13,060 bases of DNA, taken from NCBI GenBank assembly GCA_012842235.1, contig DUTE01000387.1:1-13060 (forward strand), in the 5' to 3' direction. The notes under the pieces are model-generated. The model was not told the origin of the DNA and did not search any database. It saw only the letters and a list, made by a program, of their open reading frames with translations. The translations under genes and the position numbers were made by a program. Below, piece after piece: positions 1 to 9,336 of this stretch (position 1 is its first letter; each line of letters opens with the position of its first letter). The DNA is from Bacillota bacterium (GTDB taxonomy: Bacteria > Bacillota > DTU065).

Positions 1-201
1 AGTGCATCTATGACTTTCCCACCAGGAGAACCCATAGAAGTAAGAGTAGAAGTGATCGATAACACAATAACGATTATCGCCAATGACGAAATACTCTTTA
101 ATGACGAAGACCCAGATGATGTATATTTTGAAGGCAAATTTGGTTTTCGTGCAGATAACACCGCTGTGGAAATTAGAAACGTTAGAGTATATAAGCTATA
201 A
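1..201 (+). CDS. C-terminal fragment of an unidentified protein with a beta-sandwich-like end (partial)
   Basis: The frame is open from base 1 (S-A-S before the first Met at base 10) to a TAA at 199-201, so this is the last 66 codons of a longer gene that starts outside the window. The visible residues alternate charged and hydrophobic positions, as in beta strands, and end in GKFGFRADNTAVEIRNVRVY. That ending resembles the last strands of concanavalin A-like/DUF1080-type (3-keto-disaccharide hydrolase-like) or laminin-G-like domains, often found in secreted or surface carbohydrate-active proteins. The resemblance is from memory of the family; no catalytic residues are visible, so no enzymatic function is assigned. 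The gene points toward the origin, against the fork. The nearest terminator is the hairpin at 309-335. Coding status is fairly secure; the family call is tentative. Confidence 0.6.
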   Translation, partial: SASMTFPPGEPIEVRVEVIDNTITIIANDEILFNDEDPDDVYFEGKFGFRADNTAVEIRNVRVYKL

Positions 202-597
202 ACTACAATAATTTCACATAAAACCTAAGAAGAAAACTAAAGAATACTGCTGAGACACTGAATTAATATATCCTTTTAAGATATTAATATATTTCAAAAG
301 TGAAACTCAAATGGGCACTTATTAAGTGCCCATTTTACTCTAAATCCTAATCAATCTGCAAATCTACCTTGCTTTGACAAAGCTTTTCTTAGTCAATAAC
401 TTTTACTTCTAATAAAACAAATCTCTATCCTACTGGTCGTTATTTTATCCAAACTCTCATCATCTAGGGGACAATTAAAAAGATGAACTAAATCCACGAT
501 TTTCAGATCGTTTGCTTAGATTCTGTTATGCCAAAAACAGTTATGTACCTCTCTTTAAAACGATATACATTTGAATAACAACTTAGAGGTGCTCACT
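202..597. other. Non-coding spacer between the partial gene and the glycosyltransferase
   Basis: These 396 bases are AT-rich and hold no convincing gene on either strand. The one clear element is the terminator hairpin at 309-335. A TTGACA at 374-379 could be a -35 box for the glycosyltransferase, but the hexamer 17 bases further (TAACTT, 397-402) is a poor -10, so I do not call a promoter. The last bases carry the Shine-Dalgarno of the glycosyltransferase (584-591). Confidence 0.6.
309..335 (+). terminator. Rho-independent terminator after the partial gene
   Basis: A perfect 12-bp inverted repeat, AAATGGGCACTT (309-320) and AAGTGCCCATTT (324-335), has a 3-base loop (ATT). With the next base the plus strand reads TTTT followed by ACTC. 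The GC-rich stem core with a U-tract fits an intrinsic terminator for plus-strand transcripts from the gene ending at 201, although it lies 107 bases past the stop. In the other direction the stem is followed by TTTGAG, a poorer U-tract. Confidence 0.75.
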
Positions 598-1752
598 ATG
601 AAAATAGGCATATTTACAGATACATACAGACCACAAATTAATGGCGTCGTAACTTCTGTTTGCTTAATGGAACAAAAACTAAAAGAACATGGACATGAAC
701 CATTTATCTTCACTATAGCCCATCCTCATGTTAAACATTCACAAGACCCAAGTAATGTCTTTCGAATTGGTTCTGTTACATTTTGGGGAAATCCAGATTA
801 TCGAATAGCCAAAATCTATTCTCGGGGAACTCTAAAAAAAGTTCAAGAACTAAAGATTGATCTTATTCACTCACATGCTCCATTTTCTTTAGGAATTATG
901 GCTCATCTTATAGCTAAAAAACTTGAAATTCCCGAAATCCACACCTACCACACTATGCTCTCGGATTATACTCATTATATAAAGTTTGGTGGACTTATGC
1001 CTAAGCTAGCAGCAGAAAATTACTCTAGGGTATTTTGCAACCTTGTAAATGCAGTTATTGTACCAACTAAAAAAGTTTACCAAACTTTAAAAGACTATGG
1101 TGTAAAAACCCCTATCTACATTATTCCAACTGGAATTGAGCTTTCTCTCTTTTACAAAGAAATTCCTAAACAAGAACTGCTAATACTAAAAGACAATCTT
1201 AAACTTTCAGAAAATGATCAGATTCTAATTTTTGTAGGTCGGATTGCTAAGGAAAAAAGTATTGAAAAACTTATCAACTACCATAAAAAGTTAGTTTCAA
1301 AAGACCCACATTATAAACTTATCATTGTTGGTAGTGGAGATTATCTTAAGAAATTGACAGAGCTAGTAGAATCTCTTTCGCTAGAAGATCACATAGTTTT
1401 TCCTGGTAAAGTAAATTATAACGATTTGCCTAAGTACTACCAAATAGCTGATTGCTTTGTAACTGCCTCTACCTCTGAAACTCAGGGACTTGTCGTATTA
1501 GAAGCTGCAGCTTCCGGACTACCGATTGTCGCCATAGATGATGAATCCTATTACGACATGATCCAACACGGTAAAAATGGTTTTTACTATCACCACGAAG
1601 GAGAATATATTAGCTATTTAGAAACAATCTTTCGTGATCAAAAGTTAAAAACTCAGATGATGGATTATTCTAGAAAGATAGCTGACAACTTCTCTTCTGA
1701 GAGTTTTTACAATCGTATTATGTCTGTTTACCAAAAGACTATAGGGCAATAG
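598..1752 (+). CDS. Family 4 glycosyltransferase, possibly a diacylglycerol/glycolipid glucosyltransferase
   Basis: A GT-B fold retaining glycosyltransferase of 384 residues. Seen: the N-terminal MKIGIFTDTYRPQINGVV with the glycine-rich acceptor-side loop (about 1-20), HSHAPFSLG (91-99), EIHTYHTM (113-120), the start of the nucleotide-sugar domain FVGRIAKEKS (about 212-221), and the EX7E motif with E294 and E302. Length and motifs match the subgroup that includes 1,2-diacylglycerol 3-glucosyltransferases making membrane glycolipids; the exact donor and acceptor are inference. It would act at the cytoplasmic face of the membrane. An upstream in-frame TTG at 571 would add nine residues, but TAGAGGTG (584-591) sits 6 bases before ATG 598 and the family motif begins there, so ATG 598 is chosen. 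It stands alone, converges on gyrA, and runs head-on to replication from the nearby origin. Confidence 0.88.
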   Translation: MKIGIFTDTYRPQINGVVTSVCLMEQKLKEHGHEPFIFTIAHPHVKHSQDPSNVFRIGSVTFWGNPDYRIAKIYSRGTLKKVQELKIDLIHSHAPFSLGIMAHLIAKKLEIPEIHTYHTMLSDYTHYIKFGGLMPKLAAENYSRVFCNLVNAVIVPTKKVYQTLKDYGVKTPIYIIPTGIELSLFYKEIPKQELLILKDNLKLSENDQILIFVGRIAKEKSIEKLINYHKKLVSKDPHYKLIIVGSGDYLKKLTELVESLSLEDHIVFPGKVNYNDLPKYYQIADCFVTASTSETQGLVVLEAAASGLPIVAIDDESYYDMIQHGKNGFYYHHEGEYISYLETIFRDQKLKTQMMDYSRKIADNFSSESFYNRIMSVYQKTIGQ

Positions 1753-1768
1753 AGAATTTTTCTTAAAT

Positions 1769-1798
1769 AAAATGGCACTGCTTAAGCAGTGCCATTTT
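1769..1798. terminator. Bidirectional rho-independent terminator between the glycosyltransferase and gyrA
   Basis: A perfect 30-base palindrome with half-sites AAAATGGCACTGCTT and AAGCAGTGCCATTTT. It lies 17 bases after the glycosyltransferase stop and 11 bases after the gyrA stop on the opposite strand. Each strand gives a GC-containing stem followed by at least four T (TTTTGTT on plus, TTTTATTT on minus), so it can end both convergent transcripts. It probably closes the long dnaA-to-gyrA transcription block. Confidence 0.88.
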
Positions 1799-1808
1799 GT
1801 TATCTTAA

Positions 1809-4250
1809 TTAATCTTTGCTTTCAGTATTATCATTAAGTGCTACAGAAACCACTTCGTCTCCTTTTTCAGGACGCATAACCATAACACCTTGGGTACTTC
1901 TACCTTGGACAGAAATAGATTTTACAGAAGTCTTTAATACAATGCCTTCTTTTGTAGCAATGATAACCTCTTCATCATCGTTACCCATAACGGTCATAGC
2001 AGTAACAACATTACCTGTCTTTTTTGTGATCTTCATATTAATAAGACCCTTGCCGCCTCGATTTTGTGCACGGTAATGTCTAATCAAAGTTCTCTTACCA
2101 TAACCATTTTGAGTAATTGTTAAAATATATGATCCTCTTTTAACAATATCCATGGCGACTACTGCATCACCTGGCTGTAGTTCTATTCCTTTAACACCAA
2201 TTGTAGCTCTACCCATCTCTCTGACATCAGCTACTCTTATTCTGATTGCTTTGCCAAGCAAAGTAGCAATAAAGACGTGATCATCATTTTGAACTTTAGC
2301 GACTGAGACTAGTTCGTCGTTATCTTCTAATCTAACACCAATAAGACCTCTTTTAAGTCTTGTATCATATTGTTCTAAGGCTGTACGTTTGATCTTGCCA
2401 TTTTTAGTCACCATTATCAGTGAAGAATCTTCTTCAAAGTTTTTAATAGATATAACAGCTGTGATAACTTCTTCTCTATCTACGTGAAGAAGATTCACAA
2501 CCGAAGTACCTCTTGCTTGTCTTGAAGCATCAGGAATCTGATATGTTTTTAACTGATGTACAAGACCTTTCGAGGTAAAGAAGAGCATAGTATCGTGAGT
2601 ATTGGCTACAAAGATATGCTCTACAATATCTTCATCTTTTGTATCCATACCAATTACTCCTCTACCACCTCTTTGCTGGCTTTTATAGGTACTCATAGCT
2701 AGACGTTTAATATAGCCTTGATGAGTAATCATTACTACTACATCTTCTTCTTCTATAAGATCTTCTACATCTAATGTTCCTGTCTGTGCACTTATAGAAG
2801 TACGACGTTCATCACCATATTTGTTTTTAACTTCTAAAAGCTCATCTTTAATTATTCCCATAAGTTTATGGTGATCTTCTAAAATACTTCTAATCTCTGC
2901 AATAGTATTTTTGAGTTCTTCGTATTCACCTAAGACTTTATCTCTTTCTAAACCTGTAAGTCTTCTTAGGCGCATATCTAAAATTGCGTTTCCTTGGATC
3001 TCTGTTAACGCATAATTAGACATCAAAAGATCGAGTGCTTCTTTATCTGTTCTAGATTCTCTAATAATCTTAATTACTTCATCGAGATGATCTAGAGCAA
3101 TCAACAAACCTTCTCTAATATGAGCTTGATGTTCTGCCTTTTCTAAATCATATTGATATCTACGGGTTGTAACCTCTTTTTGATGTTTTAGATAGTAATA
3201 CATCATCTCTTTGAGATTTAGTACTCGAGGCTGTCCATCAACAAGTGCTAACATGATAGCACCAAAGGTCTCTTGCATCTGACTGTGCTTATATAATTGA
3301 TTAAGTACAATCTGCGGACTAGCATCTTTTCTTAACTCTATAATTATCCTAATATCTTGCTCAGATTCATCCCTTAGGTCAGTAATTCCATCCACTTTTT
3401 TTGTACGGGCAAGCTCAGCTATCTTTTCCATCAAAGAAGATTTATTGACCATAAACGGAATCTCCGTTACGACAATACGATATTTACCGCCTCTCATCTC
3501 TTCGATCTCAGCTCTAGCCCTTACTCTAATGCGACCTCTTCCAGTTAGATAAGCCTTTCTAATACCTTGTCTTCCAAGGATAATCCCACCTGTTGGAAAA
3601 TCTGGACCCTTAACAATATCTAATAGTTCATGAACATCAATGTCTGGATTATCAATTATAGCAACTAAACCATCAATAATTTCACCAAGATTATGAGGTG
3701 GAATATTAGTTGCCATACCAACAGCTATACCTGATGCTCCATTTACTAAAAGATTTGGTATCCTAGAAGGCAAAACTTCAGGTTGCATCTCTTCGCCATC
3801 AAAATTAGGGATAAAATTAACAGTCTCTTTTTCAATATCTCTTAACATTTCTGTAGCAATAGGCGAAAGTCTTGCTTCTGTATAACGCATGGCTGCAGGA
3901 GGATCCCCGTCAATTAAACCAAAGTTACCATGGCCATCGACTAAAGGATATCTCGTAGAGAAGTCCTGGGCTAGCCTGACCATGGCATCATATATAGCTG
4001 AGTCACCATGTGGATGATATTTACCCATGGTGTCACCGACGATTCTTGCTGATTTTTTATATTGTGACCTTGGAGAAAGGTTCAACTGATGCATAGAATA
4101 AAGAATTCGTCTGTGAACAGGTTTTAAACCGTCCCTGACATCAGGAAGTGCTCTATCTACAATAACACTCATCGAGTAAGTTATATAGGATTTTTTCATT
4201 TCTTCATGCAGATCTATATCAACAATTTTTTGTTTATTATCTTCAACCAA
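1809..4250 (-). CDS. gyrA: DNA gyrase subunit A
   Basis: Breakage-reunion subunit of the A2B2 type II topoisomerase that introduces negative supercoils using ATP bound by GyrB. The protein is 813 residues, normal for Gram-positive GyrA. Catalytic Tyr is Y123 in [11 protein letters not shown]. The region homologous to the quinolone-resistance determining region carries S84 and D88 in [12 protein letters not shown], the usual sensitive-type residues at E. coli positions 83 and 87. The GyrA box QRGGRG (526-531) opens the C-terminal DNA-wrapping beta-pinwheel, which marks this as gyrase rather than topoisomerase IV ParC. The long acidic tail of E. coli GyrA is absent. The start is TTG at 4250, with AGAGGTG about 7 bases upstream; a GTG ten bases upstream is out of frame, and the next ATG (residue 18) would remove the conserved DIDLHEE segment. 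It follows gyrB by 40 bases with no terminator, so the two are probably cotranscribed. Confidence 0.98.
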   Translation of the reverse strand: MVEDNKQKIVDIDLHEEMKKSYITYSMSVIVDRALPDVRDGLKPVHRRILYSMHQLNLSPRSQYKKSARIVGDTMGKYHPHGDSAIYDAMVRLAQDFSTRYPLVDGHGNFGLIDGDPPAAMRYTEARLSPIATEMLRDIEKETVNFIPNFDGEEMQPEVLPSRIPNLLVNGASGIAVGMATNIPPHNLGEIIDGLVAIIDNPDIDVHELLDIVKGPDFPTGGIILGRQGIRKAYLTGRGRIRVRARAEIEEMRGGKYRIVVTEIPFMVNKSSLMEKIAELARTKKVDGITDLRDESEQDIRIIIELRKDASPQIVLNQLYKHSQMQETFGAIMLALVDGQPRVLNLKEMMYYYLKHQKEVTTRRYQYDLEKAEHQAHIREGLLIALDHLDEVIKIIRESRTDKEALDLLMSNYALTEIQGNAILDMRLRRLTGLERDKVLGEYEELKNTIAEIRSILEDHHKLMGIIKDELLEVKNKYGDERRTSISAQTGTLDVEDLIEEEDVVVMITHQGYIKRLAMSTYKSQQRGGRGVIGMDTKDEDIVEHIFVANTHDTMLFFTSKGLVHQLKTYQIPDASRQARGTSVVNLLHVDREEVITAVISIKNFEEDSSLIMVTKNGKIKRTALEQYDTRLKRGLIGVRLEDNDELVSVAKVQNDDHVFIATLLGKAIRIRVADVREMGRATIGVKGIELQPGDAVVAMDIVKRGSYILTITQNGYGKRTLIRHYRAQNRGGKGLINMKITKKTGNVVTAMTVMGNDDEEVIIATKEGIVLKTSVKSISVQGRSTQGVMVMRPEKGDEVVSVALNDNTESKD

Positions 4251-4290
4251 GGTTTCTCACCTCTTTCTGGAAAAGAAAACGTTTTTAAAT

Positions 4291-6304
<2,014 letters not shown>

Positions 6305-6314
6305 ATTCACCTCC

Positions 6315-6563
6315 CTATAGAACTTTATATCCCTTTTCGAATCTAGCCTTTAACGTAACTGAAGATATAGGAGATAGATATATGTCGTTATCAGTTGTAA
6401 TGATATAGCTTTTCACTTTATCAGATATCTTTCTAATAAATCCTTCATCCTGTGCTGTTTGAAAAAACTCCGTATTAATTTCAGAAAGAGAAAGAGTCTT
6501 AACATCTAGTATGGCAATTATTTTGTTAAAGGGTATGACGATCTCTTCACCTAAATGGAGCAT
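6315..6563 (-). CDS. remB: Extracellular matrix regulator RemB-like protein (DUF370, formerly YaaB)
   Basis: An 82-residue protein with the DUF370 pattern: N-terminal LHLGEEIVIPFNKIIAILD, a central variable part, and C-terminal KSYIITTDNDIYLSPISS followed by a basic TLKARF. Length and position between recF and gyrB match B. subtilis yaaB/remB. In B. subtilis RemA, and to a lesser extent RemB, are linked to biofilm matrix gene control, and RemA-type proteins bind DNA. Whether this protein regulates matrix genes here is unknown. ATG 6563 is separated from the recF TAA by a single base. Its Shine-Dalgarno (GGGGTGAG on minus) lies inside the end of recF, suggesting translational coupling. Confidence 0.85.
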   Translation of the reverse strand: MLHLGEEIVIPFNKIIAILDVKTLSLSEINTEFFQTAQDEGFIRKISDKVKSYIITTDNDIYLSPISSVTLKARFEKGYKVL

Positions 6564-6564
6564 T

Positions 6565-7659
6565 TTATCTCACCCCAACTTTCCCTTCGCAAATTTCAAA
6601 AACCTTACGCTGGTCACCTACTATATCTTCTAAATCCCTTGGATTAGCTGTTGATATAAAAGTCTGAACATTATTTTGCCTGACAATATCGAAAAGTTTT
6701 CTTCTTCTAATATCATCTATCTCCGAAAAAACATCGTCAAGTAAAAGTACGGGGTATTCACCTGCTTCTCCCCGCAAAAACTCTAATTCAGCTAATTTTA
6801 GAGCCAACACGACAGTTCTCTGCTGCCCTTGAGAACCAAAAACTCTTACATCTAAATCATCTATTAACATACTAAAATCGTCTCTATGAGGACCAATTAA
6901 TGTATAACCTCTTTGTCTTTCATCCTCATAAGATTTCTCCAAAGCTTTACGAAAATCTTCTTTAACATCGTTTTCTATTTCAAATGAAGGTAGATATTCT
7001 AAAGAAAGATTCTCCTTGAGCTCTGTAAGCTTGCGCTGCAGAAGCTTGGCAAGGAGATTCAGTCTTAAGAGCATATTACGGCGTCTTTCTATTACTACTG
7101 TACCGGTCTCTACTAACTGCTCATTAAAGACATCTAAAAGATCTAAATCTATCCGCATTTCTTTTAAGAGATTATTCCTTTGTTGAAGAACTTTATTGTA
7201 TTGTGATAAAGCATGTCTGTAATATGGATTTACTTGAGATAGTTCTAAATCCATAAAACGACGTCTCTCAGATGGTCCTCCTTTTACTAACTTCAGATCA
7301 TCAGGTGAAAAGTAAACACAGTTCAAGTATCCCTGAAAATCAGACATTTTAGTTTGCAAAAACCCATCTACTTCAGCTTTTTTTCTTCCTTTAACAGGAA
7401 TTCTTACTTTTAATTCGTACTCTCCAATTTGCCTTTTTACCGTACCTCGAATACATGCTTCGTCACAACCAAAAAGAACTAAATCACTATCTTCTCCTGT
7501 TCTTGGAGAAGATAGATGACATAGATAAAATATTGCTTCTAAAAGATTTGTTTTTCCCTGGGCATTATTACCTACCAAAAAATTTAGACCATTTTCAAAC
7601 TCTAACTGAGCAACTTGATAGTTGCGGTATTTTTCGAGATAGAGTTCTGAAAGTAGCAA
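6565..7659 (-). CDS. recF: DNA replication and repair protein RecF
   Basis: SMC-like ATPase of the RecFOR pathway that helps load RecA at single-strand gaps; 364 residues, typical length. Seen: Walker A GNNAQGKT (30-37), the ABC signature SQGQQR (276-281), and Walker B VLLLDDVFSEID (304-315), with a coiled or helical arm of lower conservation between about 150 and 250. The conserved IGPHRDDF (255-262) is also present. The start is TTG at 7659, chosen because the protein then begins MLLSELYLEKYRNY as in the family; GGGAGTGG lies a short distance upstream, next to the yaaA stop. It is 14 bases from yaaA and one base from remB, so it sits within one transcription unit. Confidence 0.97.
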   Translation of the reverse strand: MLLSELYLEKYRNYQVAQLEFENGLNFLVGNNAQGKTNLLEAIFYLCHLSSPRTGEDSDLVLFGCDEACIRGTVKRQIGEYELKVRIPVKGRKKAEVDGFLQTKMSDFQGYLNCVYFSPDDLKLVKGGPSERRRFMDLELSQVNPYYRHALSQYNKVLQQRNNLLKEMRIDLDLLDVFNEQLVETGTVVIERRRNMLLRLNLLAKLLQRKLTELKENLSLEYLPSFEIENDVKEDFRKALEKSYEDERQRGYTLIGPHRDDFSMLIDDLDVRVFGSQGQQRTVVLALKLAELEFLRGEAGEYPVLLLDDVFSEIDDIRRRKLFDIVRQNNVQTFISTANPRDLEDIVGDQRKVFEICEGKVGVR

Positions 7660-7673
7660 TATAAAGCCACTCC

Positions 7674-7892
7674 CTATCTTGCGACCCTGAAGATTCCATA
7701 ACCTTCCATCTCAACAAGATCGCCTTCCTTTAGTTGTCTTCCACGTCTTAACTCAATAGCACCGTTTACTTTAACTTCTCCTTCTTGAATTAGTATCTTA
7801 GCTTCTCCACCAGTCTGAACCAGACCAGCCCATTTGAGAAATTGCTCTAGCTTTATAATTTCAGTCTTAATTTTAATCGATTGTTCTTCCAT
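7674..7892 (-). CDS. yaaA: S4 domain RNA-binding protein YaaA
   Basis: A 72-residue protein made almost entirely of one S4 domain, about residues 13-70: IKLEQFLKWAGLVQTGGEAK, then IQEGEVKVNGAIELRRGRQL and GDLVEME. The small S4-only protein between dnaN and recF is a conserved member of Firmicutes origin clusters. The S4 fold binds structured RNA, and a role near ribosome assembly has been suggested for the B. subtilis protein. Start ATG 7892 follows GGCAGGTAAG on the minus strand. Do not confuse it with E. coli YaaA (DUF328), which is unrelated. Confidence 0.93.
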   Translation of the reverse strand: MEEQSIKIKTEIIKLEQFLKWAGLVQTGGEAKILIQEGEVKVNGAIELRRGRQLKEGDLVEMEGYGIFRVAR

Positions 7893-7937
7893 GTAACTTA
7901 CCTGCCGCCTTCCTAAATTAACCTTGAAATTTAACCA

Positions 7938-9071
7938 TTAGACAATAAGGGGCATCATTATATAGATAAAGCCTGGCATTTCTTCAGACTTAAATAAAAT
8001 AGCCATTTCTGGACCATTAAACTGCATTTCAACGATTTCTCCATTTATTGTTTTTAGTCCTTCGAATAGGAATCGATAGTCCATTTTTATTTCTAAGTCT
8101 TCGCCTTCTTGATCTACATATATCCTTTCTTGTGCCTGCCCTATCTCTAGTTCCCCAGAAGCTATTGTCATGTAATGATCTTTAATAGTCATCTTAACCA
8201 TAAAAGTAGATGCACCACGAATCATTACCGCTATACGATCCACCACATCGATTAAAGCTTGTCTATCAACTTTAACTACAGTTTTATGTTGGGTAGGTAT
8301 AACTTTTTCGTATGGTGGGAAATTACCTTCGACAAGCCTCGAAACAACAGTGGTATCATTAATATCAAAAAATGCACGCCTTGGAGTCAAAGTTAAACGA
8401 ATTGTTTCATCTGTATCATCTAATAACTTTGCTATATCTAAAAGATCTTCAGCTGTAATCATTGCTGAAACGTCTCCCTCGTGCCCGGGTATTTTGTAAT
8501 AGGCAAGTCTATGGGTGTCTGTAGCTACTGCCCTAAGCTCAGCATTTTTACTTTCAAGAAGTATAGCTGTTAAATAGAGCCTAGAATGATCTGCTTTAGC
8601 AGCAGAAAAAGCAGTTGAATTTATTGCTTTCTTTAAATGTTTTTGAGGGATATCCCAGTATTTAGCCTCACCTTCTTCAATTTCTTGTTGAGGATCTGGG
8701 AATGGAGGATAGTCATCAACATTCATTGTTTTTATTTGAGCTTTAAAACTAGAATTATCATTTCCATCACTAATAATTATGTTATTAGTATTCTCATCTA
8801 ATTCCACATTAATCGGTTTTTCTTGAGACCACTTTCTAACTATATCCGCAAATAACTTACCTTCAACAACTACTTTACCCTCTTCAAGAACTTCAACAGG
8901 TAAACTTGTCCTAATACTCAAATCAATATTAGTACCAAGCATTGTTAAAGTGTTTGAAGTGGCTTCTAAATATATTCCTGTATATATATCGATGGAACTA
9001 CTTGTTTGTACAGCTTTCTGTACAATATTGATTCCTGCAAGTAAAGTATCTTTCGAACAGTTAAAATGCAT
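7938..9071 (-). CDS. dnaN: DNA polymerase III sliding clamp (beta subunit)
   Basis: Ring-forming processivity clamp that holds polymerase III on DNA; 377 residues, a normal length covering three clamp subdomains (roughly 1-125, 126-250, 251-377). The start MHFNCSKDTLLAGINIVQKAV and the end GFIYIMMPLIV match the family, and VATDTHRLAYYK and LVEGNFPPYEKVIP are characteristic clamp segments. An oddity is residues 24-36: the usual K-TLPIL-G-I-EA segment is replaced by SSSIDIYTGIYLEA. ATG 9071 follows a purine-rich AGAAGGGATGGG. The 258-base gap to dnaA holds the core origin. No clear separate dnaN promoter can be picked out in the AT-rich tract. Confidence 0.97.
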   Translation of the reverse strand: MHFNCSKDTLLAGINIVQKAVQTSSSIDIYTGIYLEATSNTLTMLGTNIDLSIRTSLPVEVLEEGKVVVEGKLFADIVRKWSQEKPINVELDENTNNIIISDGNDNSSFKAQIKTMNVDDYPPFPDPQQEIEEGEAKYWDIPQKHLKKAINSTAFSAAKADHSRLYLTAILLESKNAELRAVATDTHRLAYYKIPGHEGDVSAMITAEDLLDIAKLLDDTDETIRLTLTPRRAFFDINDTTVVSRLVEGNFPPYEKVIPTQHKTVVKVDRQALIDVVDRIAVMIRGASTFMVKMTIKDHYMTIASGELEIGQAQERIYVDQEGEDLEIKMDYRFLFEGLKTINGEIVEMQFNGPEMAILFKSEEMPGFIYIMMPLIV

Positions 9072-9088
9072 TTAAAACCCATCCCTTC

Positions 9089-9110
9089 TATTTAAATATA
9101 TATTTAAATA
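9089..9110. repeat. AT-only 22-bp palindrome, probable core of the DNA unwinding element
   Basis: The bases form a perfect palindrome of A and T only, with half-site TATTTAAATAT. It lies between dnaN and the DnaA-trio tract, and the bases around it (9088-9120) are nearly all A/T. In the B. subtilis-type origin an AT-rich stretch just beyond the DnaA-trios, on the dnaN side, is where the duplex melts. Position and composition fit that role; melting itself is inference. Confidence 0.6.
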
Positions 9111-9120
9111 AGTTTAAAGA

Positions 9121-9138
9121 TAGTAGTAGTACTAGTAG
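9121..9138 (+). other. DnaA-trio tract of the replication origin
   Basis: The plus strand reads TAGTAGTAGTACTAGTAG, six consecutive triplets of which five are TAG. Read 3' to 5' this is GAT-GAT-CAT-GAT-GAT-GAT, the 3'-GAT-5' DnaA-trio motif described for bacterial origins, where DnaA builds a filament on one strand to open the duplex. It is separated by GTCC (9139-9142) from two abutting DnaA-box-like sites (9143-9160) and is followed on the other side by the AT-rich tract. The order box, GC step, trios, AT-rich from dnaA toward dnaN is the B. subtilis basal unwinding arrangement. Confidence 0.8.
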
Positions 9139-9142
9139 GTCC

Positions 9143-9326
9143 TGTTGATAATGTGGAAAAGCTGCAAAAGGCCACTTAAATACGAGGATCTTGGGTCTGG
9201 ATAAGATGTTAGTTACTTGTTATACTTATCCCCATTATTCACAAAGGCAACTTTTGGTTTAAAAGCGGAAAAAGTTATTAACAGGGAAACGGCAGTTATC
9301 CAGATTTAAATAACAGCTTATCCAGA
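9143..9326. other. oriC: oriC core: DnaA-box cluster in the dnaA-dnaN spacer
   Basis: Sites matching TTATCCACA or its complement TGTGGATAA with one mismatch: TGTTGATAA 9143-9151, TGTGGAAAA 9152-9160, TCTGGATAA 9196-9204, TTATCCCCA 9226-9234, TTATTCACA 9235-9243, TTATCCAGA 9296-9304 and TTATCCAGA 9318-9326. TTATTAACA 9275-9283 has two mismatches. None is a perfect consensus box, unlike the cluster upstream of dnaA. Boxes on the dnaN side point one way and those nearer dnaA mostly the other. With the trio tract and AT-rich element next to it, this is the likely site of initiation. The spacer holds no gene. Confidence 0.8.
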
Positions 9327-9336
9327 TGTTTAAATA
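9296..9336 (+). repeat. Imperfect direct repeat carrying DnaA-box-like sites at the dnaA 3' end
   Basis: Two copies start 22 bases apart: TTATCCAGATTTAAATA (9296-9312) and TTATCCAGATGTTTAAATA (9318-9336). Each begins with a one-mismatch DnaA box and ends with a TTAAATA core. The second copy overlaps the dnaA stop codon (9330-9332). A spacing of about two helical turns would place bound DnaA molecules on the same face of the helix; that is inference. Confidence 0.6.

Noticed and set aside
571..597. TTG start at 571 for the glycosyltransferase
   Set aside because: No SD before it, while TAGAGGTG is well placed for ATG 598 and the family sequence begins with that MKIGIFTD.
1816..2076. Plus-strand open frames antisense to gyrA, gyrB, recF and dnaA
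   Set aside because: Each lies wholly or mostly inside a strongly conserved gene on the other strand and has no independent evidence of coding.
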